A stretch of DNA of 7,756 bases from an uncultured Mycoplasmatota bacterium (GTDB lineage: Bacteria > Bacillota_I > Bacilli_A > RF39 > UBA660). The position numbers and the translations under genes were made by a program. This document shows positions 1 to 4,544 of this stretch, piece by piece (positions within the stretch are counted from its first letter, which is position 1; each line of letters starts with the position of its first letter). The stretch lies in assembly GCA_946494345.1 (NCBI GenBank), contig CAMMBX010000053.1, forward strand, positions 1 to 7,756. The letters are read 5' to 3'. A model generated the notes under the pieces. The model was given only the letters and a program-made list of their open reading frames with translations, was not told the origin of the DNA and made no database searches.

Positions 1-2
1 TT

Positions 3-1523
3 AAAACATTTAAAAAACAATTTAAACAAACAATTTATGACTTTCTTGATTTAGAAGGATTTATTCCAGGTATTAATATAGATAGAATTATTAGAGAGAT
101 TGATAAAGTAGAAACAATAGAAATTGATGTTAAAGACTTTAGTGATTATGAGAAGGGCTCTAGTAGAATTCATGAGATATTTGAAAAAAGTTATGAAAAA
201 GCAATGCAAAAAACTGATAGAGCGACTGAGCAGGCAATGGAAGCATTTATTCATAACTTAAATACAATGCATTCAAGAGCGGGAGCTCAAGTTCCATTTT
301 CATCAGTTAACTTTGGAACAGATATATCTCCTGAGGGAAGAATGGTTATTAAAAACTATTTACTTTCTGCAGATAGAGGACTTGGAAAAGGAGAAACACC
401 AATATTTCCAGTATCTATCTTTAAAGTAAAAGAAGGGGTTAACTATAATCCAGGAGATCCTAACTATGATTTATTTAAACTTGCTTGTAAGGTATCTGCT
501 AAAAGACTTTTCCCTAACTTTGCTTTTATAGATGCTCCATTTAACTTACAATATTATAAAGAAGGAGATTTTAATACTGAGATAGCTTATATGGGATGTA
601 GAACAAGAGTAATAGGGGATGTTACTAGTCCTGATAATGAAATTGTTACAGGACGTGGTAATTTATCTTTTACTACTATTAACTTACCAAGACTTGGTAT
701 TAAACATGGTATAGCATTAAAAGAAAGAGATAAGGCAGATATGGATGGGTTCTATAAAGAACTTAGTGATATTATGGATATGGTTAAAGACCAGTTACTT
801 GAAAGATTTGAGTTTCAATGTAGTAAACATAATTACAACTTTCCATTCTTACTTGGACAAGGTATTTGGAATAATGGTGAGAAGTTAAAACCTACAGATA
901 GACTTAGAAAAGTATGGAAACATGGAACATTATCTACAGGATTTATTGGACTTGCAGAATGTTTAAAGGCTTTAACTGGAAAACACCATGGAGAAAGTGA
1001 AGAAAGTCAAAAGTTAGGACTTGAGATTATTACATTTATGAGAAAACGGTGTGATGAGTATTCTAAAAAATATAACTTGAATTTTACTTGTCTTGCAACT
1101 CCTGCAGAAGGGTTATCTGGTAGATTTACAGGAATTGATAGAGCGATATATGGAAAGATTAAGGGTGTTACTGATAGAGAGTATTATACTAATTCATTCC
1201 ATGTGCCAGTTTATTACAATATAAGTATTACTGATAAGATAGAGAAAGAGGCTCCATATCATGCTCTTACTAATGGAGGACATATTTCTTATATTGAACT
1301 TGATGGTGATGCTGCTTCTAATGTTGAGGCATTTGAGAAGATAATTCGTGTTATGAAAGAAGCAGGTATTGGATATGGTGCGATTAACCATCCAGTTGAT
1401 AGAGATCCTGTTTGTGGATATGTTGGAGTTATTAATGATGTTTGTCCTAGATGTGGACGTCATGAAGGAGAAGGGGTTCCAATTGAGAGAATAACATCTA
1501 TTGATACAAATTGTTGTGAATAA
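3..1523 (+). CDS. nrdD: Anaerobic (class III) ribonucleoside-triphosphate reductase, large subunit lacking the glycyl-radical domain; 5' end outside window
   Basis: Reduces ribonucleoside triphosphates to dNTPs without oxygen, in the cytoplasm. The reading frame is open to the left edge, so the first in-window ATG (204) is internal and the N-terminal part, including any ATP cone and the first active-site cysteine region, is not visible. Family motifs seen: SRAGAQVPFSS...FGTD (273-323); MGCRTRV (591-611), whose Cys at 597-599 corresponds to the thiyl-radical cysteine after the Met-Gly pair known from T4 NrdD; and GRGN followed by TTINLPRL (651-695), whose Asn is an active-site residue. The C-terminus has DPVCGY (1407-1421) and CPRCGR (1443-1460), the usual metal-knuckle region, then ends in Asn-Cys-Cys-Glu. 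The C-terminal glycyl-radical loop that normally follows the knuckle is missing and is found in the next gene. The stop at 1521 cannot be bypassed by one frameshift, because the next gene's frame has its own TAA at 1529. Identification is firm; how the split enzyme works is inferred. Confidence 0.95.
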   Translation, partial: KTFKKQFKQTIYDFLDLEGFIPGINIDRIIREIDKVETIEIDVKDFSDYEKGSSRIHEIFEKSYEKAMQKTDRATEQAMEAFIHNLNTMHSRAGAQVPFSSVNFGTDISPEGRMVIKNYLLSADRGLGKGETPIFPVSIFKVKEGVNYNPGDPNYDLFKLACKVSAKRLFPNFAFIDAPFNLQYYKEGDFNTEIAYMGCRTRVIGDVTSPDNEIVTGRGNLSFTTINLPRLGIKHGIALKERDKADMDGFYKELSDIMDMVKDQLLERFEFQCSKHNYNFPFLLGQGIWNNGEKLKPTDRLRKVWKHGTLSTGFIGLAECLKALTGKHHGESEESQKLGLEIITFMRKRCDEYSKKYNLNFTCLATPAEGLSGRFTGIDRAIYGKIKGVTDREYYTNSFHVPVYYNISITDKIEKEAPYHALTNGGHISYIELDGDAASNVEAFEKIIRVMKEAGIGYGAINHPVDRDPVCGYVGVINDVCPRCGRHEGEGVPIERITSIDTNCCE

Positions 1524-1537
1524 ATATATAAAATAAG

Positions 1538-1544
1538 AAGGAGG
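1538..1544 (+). promoter_or_regulatory. Strong ribosome binding site of the glycyl-radical domain gene
   Basis: AAGGAGG lies eight bases upstream of the ATG at 1553. It is a near-perfect Shine-Dalgarno sequence and the main evidence that the radical domain is translated independently of nrdD. Confidence 0.85.
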
Positions 1545-1552
1545 AATTAAAT

Positions 1553-1723
1553 ATGAAAAAAATAGTTGGAGAAGGACAAAAATTTGAAAGGATTAGACGT
1601 ATTACCGGTTACTTAGTAGGTGGTCTTGATAGATTTAATAATGGTAAACGTGCTGAAGAGGCTGACCGTGTTAAACATAGTGGAATAAATGATATTTTAA
1701 AGACTGCAAAAGAAGGTAATTAA
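1553..1723 (+). CDS. Separate glycyl-radical domain protein of anaerobic ribonucleotide reductase (56 aa)
   Basis: This small gene encodes only the C-terminal radical loop of class III ribonucleotide reductase. Residues 12-21 read ERIRRITGYL, and Gly19 (codon 1607-1609) is the predicted radical glycine. The following FNNGKRAEE...RVKH (residues 28-42) matches the FN-GK-E-RVKH tail of full-length NrdD proteins such as E. coli's. Nothing else of NrdD is present: no substrate site and no cysteine. The start is well supported by AAGGAGG at 1538-1544, eight bases before the ATG. It lies 29 bases after the nrdD stop in another frame, and its stop at 1721-1723 is one base before nrdG, so the three are surely co-transcribed and the last two are probably translationally coupled. 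Inferred role: it docks into the truncated NrdD and supplies the glycyl radical after activation by NrdG, much as GrcA/YfiD supplies a replacement radical domain to pyruvate formate-lyase. A decayed gene is the alternative, but the intact motif, clean start and operon position argue against it. Confidence 0.9.
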   Translation: MKKIVGEGQKFERIRRITGYLVGGLDRFNNGKRAEEADRVKHSGINDILKTAKEGN

Positions 1724-1724
1724 G

Positions 1725-2276
1725 ATGAAAATTAGATTAGCAGCTTATTTACAACCTGATTCTATTGTAGATGGAGAAGGGGTAAGAACTGTTATTTGGA
1801 CACAAGGATGTCCTCATGCGTGCCCTGGATGTCAAAATCCGGGGACTCATGACTTTAATGGTGGGGCTTTATTTGATGTTAGTGAGGTAATAGATGAGTT
1901 AAAGACTATTAAAAATCAAGATGGTATTACTTTATCAGGAGGAGATCCTCTTTGCCAGAGTGAAGCCTGTTATGAAATTAGTAAAGCAGCTCATTCTATG
2001 GGACTTAATGTATGGTGTTATACAGGTTATACTTATGAAGCGATGCTTAAAAATCCTAAGATGAAGAAGTTACTTAGTGAAGTAGATGTTTTAGTAGATG
2101 GTAAGTTCATTTTAGAAGAGAGAAGCTTAAATATCTATTATCGAGGTTCAAGAAATCAAAGAGTAATTGATGTTTCTAAAAGCTTAGAACAAGGTAAGGT
2201 AGTACTTATTGATAAATATATGAAAGATAAAAGTTATGAAGAGCCTTATAAAAAGCCAGATTATATGTTTATATAA
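1725..2276 (+). CDS. nrdG: Anaerobic ribonucleotide reductase activating protein (radical SAM)
   Basis: Radical-SAM activase that uses a [4Fe-4S] cluster and S-adenosylmethionine to abstract hydrogen from the radical glycine of class III ribonucleotide reductase. The cluster motif CPHACPGC is at residues 29-36 (Cys29, Cys33, Cys36), and SGGDP at 71-75 is the glycine-rich SAM-contacting motif. LVDGKFI (123-129) and RGSRNQRVIDV (140-150) are typical of the C-terminal half of NrdG. At 183 residues it is slightly longer than many NrdG proteins, with a lysine-rich tail. The ATG is one base after the stop of the radical-domain gene, and its weak Shine-Dalgarno (GAAGG, about 1712-1716) lies inside that gene, suggesting coupled translation. 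Here its substrate glycine appears to sit on the separate 56-residue protein rather than on NrdD itself, which is an inference from gene content. Confidence 0.95.
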   Translation: MKIRLAAYLQPDSIVDGEGVRTVIWTQGCPHACPGCQNPGTHDFNGGALFDVSEVIDELKTIKNQDGITLSGGDPLCQSEACYEISKAAHSMGLNVWCYTGYTYEAMLKNPKMKKLLSEVDVLVDGKFILEERSLNIYYRGSRNQRVIDVSKSLEQGKVVLIDKYMKDKSYEEPYKKPDYMFI

Positions 2277-2287
2277 TTTGGTTTTTT
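2253..2287 (+). terminator. Intrinsic terminator of the nrdD-nrdG operon
   Basis: A 14-bp stem pairs 2253-2266 with 2271-2284, including two G-U pairs, around a four-base loop (GTTT). It runs into six T (2282-2287). The 5' arm and the start of the 3' arm lie inside the last codons of nrdG, so the terminator is partly coding. Confidence 0.85.
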
Positions 2288-2298
2288 CTTGCATACTG

Positions 2299-2327
2299 TT
2301 TCTTTTTTTTAATTTTTATGTTAATAT
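2299..2327 (+). promoter_or_regulatory. Probable promoter for the DUF1292 / coiled-coil unit
   Basis: An extended -10 is visible: TG (2319-2320), one base, then TAATAT (2322-2327). The -35 at the proper distance is poor (TTTCTT, 2299-2304, 17-base spacer). A better-looking TTGCAT at 2289-2294 is too far away (27 bases). It sits between the nrdG terminator and the next gene, where a new promoter is needed. Confidence 0.55.
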
Positions 2328-2358
2328 ATTTATATAAGATAGATAGGAGTTGGAGATT

Positions 2359-2601
2359 ATGAAAGATGCAAAATTTAATATTGAAGTAGATGGAGAGATG
2401 AAGGAAGCAGAACTTTTAAAGACTGTTACTGTTGATGGTAATGATTATGCTATTTATGCTATTGATAAAGGTGATGAAACTAGTGATATTTTAGCTTCTC
2501 GTATTGTTAAAAATAGTGAAGGCAATGATACCTTAGTTGATCTTGAAACTGAGGATGAGAAGGCTAAATTAAAAGATATTGTTGAGGCAATGTTTTCTTA
2601 A
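2359..2601 (+). CDS. DUF1292 family protein (YrzB-like), 80 aa
   Basis: A small acidic protein resembling the DUF1292/YrzB family of Firmicutes, whose function is not known. The family look comes from a short beta-rich core (F-N-I-E-V-D-G, then VTVDGNDYAIYAIDKG, then ASRIVKNSEG) and the acidic C-terminal helix DEKAKLKDIVEAMFS. There is no signal peptide or membrane segment, so it is probably cytoplasmic. I chose the ATG at 2359, which follows AGGAG (2345-2349) by nine bases. The frame extends three codons upstream to a TTG at 2350, but that would directly abut the Shine-Dalgarno with no spacing. It is followed after 15 bases by the coiled-coil gene and probably shares its mRNA. Family assignment is from memory of the sequence pattern. 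Confidence 0.8.
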   Translation: MKDAKFNIEVDGEMKEAELLKTVTVDGNDYAIYAIDKGDETSDILASRIVKNSEGNDTLVDLETEDEKAKLKDIVEAMFS

Positions 2602-2616
2602 AAGGGGGTATTAACC

Positions 2617-3666
2617 ATGCCAGAAGAAATCTTAAAAATTAAAGAGGAGGAATTAGTCTTAAGTCTTCAAAAATATAAGGAAGCAAAGGCATCTTATAGA
2701 AGAGTTAAATTAATTGTTATTTCTAATAGACTTTTAGCACCATATAGACAGTTTCAAGCTAATATGGCTATTGTTAAGTATGATTTATTAATAAAGAAAG
2801 CGGAAATGGAAAGAGAAAGACAAGTAAAAAGATCTATTGCTTTACAAGAGTTAGAAGAAAAAGAAATTAGAAAACAGAGAAAAGAGGATTTTAAAGAAGC
2901 AGTCAGAGAACAAAGAAAAGAAGATATTAATAACTTTATAGATGATAAAGTAACAAAGATTGAGAATGCAGCTTTAAGTTTACAAATTAAAGGTACAGTT
3001 GCTGTAAATCGAGCTGCTTCATATGTTACTAGTGTTAAAAATAGTGCTATTCTTATTATGAAGAAGAAAACTACTTTAAATTATGATATTGAAAAAGCTA
3101 TATTGGACTATAAAATAAAAAAAGAAGAAGCTTTACAGAAAAAGCAAGAAAAAGAAGATGGAACGATTAACTTTGATAATTCAGAGACTGTTTCTTTAAA
3201 TGATGAACCTAAAATTTCTAAAGTAAGTTCTGATAATAATTATATGGGTAAAGCTACTAATAGAGTAGTTAATTATTTTAAAAGTACCAAAGATAAAATT
3301 GTTTATAAAGCATCAAGTAAGAAAAATAAACTTGTTACAGTCTTTAACTCTAAAATAAATAGTTTAAAAGAAAGAGCTATTAATACGATGGGAAATGTTT
3401 TAGTAGCTGCTGATGATAAGATTAATGATATAAAAACTAATATTGATGTTAAAAAGAGTGAAGTAGCTCAAGCTATGGAAGATAGAAGAGTAAGAGAAAA
3501 GAGAAAAGAAGATATGATTTCAGCTTTAAATGAGCAAAGTCAAAAAGAAATTGCTATTAAAAGAGCTCAATTAGAAAGTATGAGAGAAGCAAGGAAAGCG
3601 ATTGATAGTACTGGTAATATTTTTGATAGTGATGTTGCTACTCTTGGAGTTCAAAGATCTAAGTAA
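2617..3666 (+). CDS. Highly charged coiled-coil protein of unknown function, 349 aa
   Basis: I do not recognise this protein. It is mostly predicted helix, very rich in Lys, Glu, Arg and Ala, with long coiled-coil-like stretches at about residues 4-30, 50-115, 158-182 and 275-330. A seven-residue motif R-x-[QK]-R-K-E-D occurs three times: residues 85-91, 97-103 and 293-299. A low-complexity polar linker (about 180-210) divides it into two halves, each containing a run of alternating hydrophobic and basic residues (about 119-150 and 211-265) that could form amphipathic helices. There is no signal peptide, no clear membrane segment and no cysteine. The start is supported by AAGGGGG (2602-2608), eight bases upstream. 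It follows the DUF1292 gene by 15 bases, so the two are probably co-expressed. A structural, cell-envelope or nucleic-acid-associated role is possible, but nothing in the sequence decides it. Confidence 0.8.
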   Translation: MPEEILKIKEEELVLSLQKYKEAKASYRRVKLIVISNRLLAPYRQFQANMAIVKYDLLIKKAEMERERQVKRSIALQELEEKEIRKQRKEDFKEAVREQRKEDINNFIDDKVTKIENAALSLQIKGTVAVNRAASYVTSVKNSAILIMKKKTTLNYDIEKAILDYKIKKEEALQKKQEKEDGTINFDNSETVSLNDEPKISKVSSDNNYMGKATNRVVNYFKSTKDKIVYKASSKKNKLVTVFNSKINSLKERAINTMGNVLVAADDKINDIKTNIDVKKSEVAQAMEDRRVREKRKEDMISALNEQSQKEIAIKRAQLESMREARKAIDSTGNIFDSDVATLGVQRSK

Positions 3667-3690
3667 GAAAGTAAGTTTCTTGCTTTTTTC
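3667..3690 (+). terminator. Short intrinsic terminator after the coiled-coil gene
   Basis: AAAGTAAG (3668-3675) pairs with CTTGCTTT (3679-3686) across a three-base loop, with one G-U pair, and runs into T bases to 3689. It is short and AU-rich, so it may be leaky. It starts one base after the coding region ends. Confidence 0.6.
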
Positions 3691-3708
3691 TTTCTTTTAA
3701 CATATAAT
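3680..3708 (+). promoter_or_regulatory. Probable sigma-A promoter for the 173-aa gene
   Basis: TTGCTT (3680-3685), a 17-base spacer and a perfect TATAAT (3703-3708). The -35 lies inside the 3' arm of the preceding terminator. Transcription would start near 3715, about 20 bases before the next ATG. Confidence 0.75.
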
Positions 3709-3734
3709 AAGCTCTAATTGAAAGGAGAAATATT

Positions 3735-4256
3735 ATGATTGCTAGAATAACTAATCTTTCAAAGTTAGATAATAAAACTGTTGAGTGGGATGAGAGAATA
3801 CCTATGATATTAGATTCTGTTAATAATTTTACAGAGAAAAGATTTAGGAAAATTTTAGAGCAGCTTTACTTATTGGTAGAAAAGTATCCTGATAGTTTAA
3901 AAGATGATGTTATTTTAAAAAAATATCAAGAACTAAAAAAATATGCTAAAGATAATAAGGTTGCTATTAATAATCTTTATTCTTATTATAATAAAGAAGA
4001 ATTAGGGAATGTTTTGAGAGGAAATCCTAAAACTAGTATTTATGGTATTAGAGTTGTTCCTAAAGATTGTTATCCTTATTATAGTTGTATTACTATAACT
4101 GGTTATAATAGTACAGCAGGTGGTGTACTACTTAGTAAAGATGAGTTAAAGTTAAAACTAACTAAAGAGAGAATAGGTTGTATTAGTATGATGAATATGG
4201 ATTCAGGTATTACTTTTATTTATGATGGAGAAAAGAAATTGGTAAAACATTTGTAA
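3735..4256 (+). CDS. Hypothetical protein, 173 aa
   Basis: I do not recognise this protein. The N-terminal half (about residues 18-92) is rich in Lys, Glu, Tyr and Leu and looks helical. The C-terminal half (about 100-173) looks beta-rich, with short strands such as YGIRVVP, CITITGY, GGVLLS, GCISMMN and GITFIYDG. There are three cysteines (112, 118, 149) without a metal-binding spacing. No signal peptide or membrane segment is seen, so it is probably cytoplasmic. The start is supported by AAAGGAG (3721-3727), seven bases upstream. It appears to be monocistronic, with its own promoter upstream and the ileS promoter just downstream. No clear terminator is seen between its stop and that promoter, so some readthrough into the ileS leader is likely. 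Codon use and base composition match the neighbours. Confidence 0.75.
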   Translation: MIARITNLSKLDNKTVEWDERIPMILDSVNNFTEKRFRKILEQLYLLVEKYPDSLKDDVILKKYQELKKYAKDNKVAINNLYSYYNKEELGNVLRGNPKTSIYGIRVVPKDCYPYYSCITITGYNSTAGGVLLSKDELKLKLTKERIGCISMMNMDSGITFIYDGEKKLVKHL

Positions 4257-4262
4257 AAATAG

Positions 4263-4292
4263 TTGCATAAACTATATAAATTGTGATATATT
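4263..4292 (+). promoter_or_regulatory. Promoter of the ileS T-box leader
   Basis: TTGCAT (4263-4268), an 18-base spacer and an extended -10 with TG at 4284-4285 and TATATT at 4287-4292. The predicted start near 4299 is about 15 bases before the first stem of the T-box. Confidence 0.8.
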
Positions 4293-4309
4293 TTGTTTAG
4301 TTTTATTTT

Positions 4310-4530
4310 AAAACAAGTGCGAAAGACGGAAATAAGGAAATTTTATAGAGAGTTAATGGGTGGTGTAAATTAACAAAGGAACTTATTTCGGATCACTTTC
4401 AAGTTGTGCTTTAAGGATAAGTTAAAGCCGGGTAAAACCGTTATATAAATTAAGATAGATAAGATCTATGAACTAAGGTGGTACAGTGTTAATTCCTTTA
4501 ACGCCCTTAGGACATAGATTTTTTTATTTA
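4310..4530 (+). ncRNA. T-box riboswitch controlling ileS (tRNA-Ile sensing)
   Basis: A leader RNA that senses uncharged tRNA-Ile and allows transcription of ileS when isoleucyl-tRNA is scarce. Stem I: AAGT(G) (4315-4319) pairs with (C)ACTT (4394-4398), and GAAATAAG (4329-4336) pairs perfectly with CTTATTTC (4382-4389). Further up are AGAGAG (4347-4352) and an apical helix 4352-4357/4369-4374 with a GGGTGGTG loop. The 3' side of the internal loop reads GG-ATC-A, so AUC at 4392-4394 is the likely specifier, an Ile codon matching the gene downstream. A stem III of the usual kind follows (AAAGCCGGGTAAAACCG, 4424-4440). The T-box element is AAGGTGGTACAGTG (4475-4488); its UGGU bulge (4479-4482) would pair with the ACCA end of tRNA-Ile. 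The loop geometry was judged by eye, so the specifier position is likely rather than certain. Confidence 0.93.
4464..4525 (+). terminator. Regulated terminator of the ileS T-box
   Basis: ATCTATG (4464-4470) pairs with CATAGAT (4513-4519), CTAAGG (4473-4478) with CCTTAG (4505-4510), and GTGTTAA (4486-4492) with TTAACGC (4498-4504), followed by seven T (4519-4525). The T-box bases 4475-4488 form part of this hairpin and would be freed for the antiterminator when uncharged tRNA binds. Confidence 0.9.
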
Positions 4531-4544
4531 GGAGGGAGATAATT

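Noticed and set aside
51..254. Minus-strand open frame of 67 codons
   Set aside because: It lies wholly inside nrdD, has a Phe/Asn/Ile-rich composition typical of antisense to AT-rich coding DNA, and has no plausible ribosome binding site.
1410..1424. VCGYVG in NrdD as the radical glycine, because E. coli's radical site reads RVCGYLG
   Set aside because: It precedes the CPRC pair and lacks the FN-GK-E-RVKH tail that follows the true radical loop. The small gene at 1553 matches that tail clearly, so VCGY here is part of the metal knuckle.
1194..1463. Minus-strand open frame of 89 codons
   Set aside because: It is antisense to a conserved part of nrdD and rich in Asn, Ser and Ile, as expected for a shadow frame.
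1500..1560. nrdD break as a sequencing error or programmed frameshift
   Set aside because: Stops occur in the nrdD frame (1521), the small gene's frame (1529) and the third frame (1534), and no slippery run is seen at the break. A strong Shine-Dalgarno and ATG at normal spacing explain the second gene better.
2289..2294. TTGCAT as the -35 of the DUF1292 promoter
   Set aside because: It is 27 bases from the only good -10 (TAATAT at 2322), too far for sigma-A.
2350..2361. TTG start for the DUF1292 protein, giving three extra residues
   Set aside because: It directly touches the AGGAG site. The ATG at 2359 has normal nine-base spacing.
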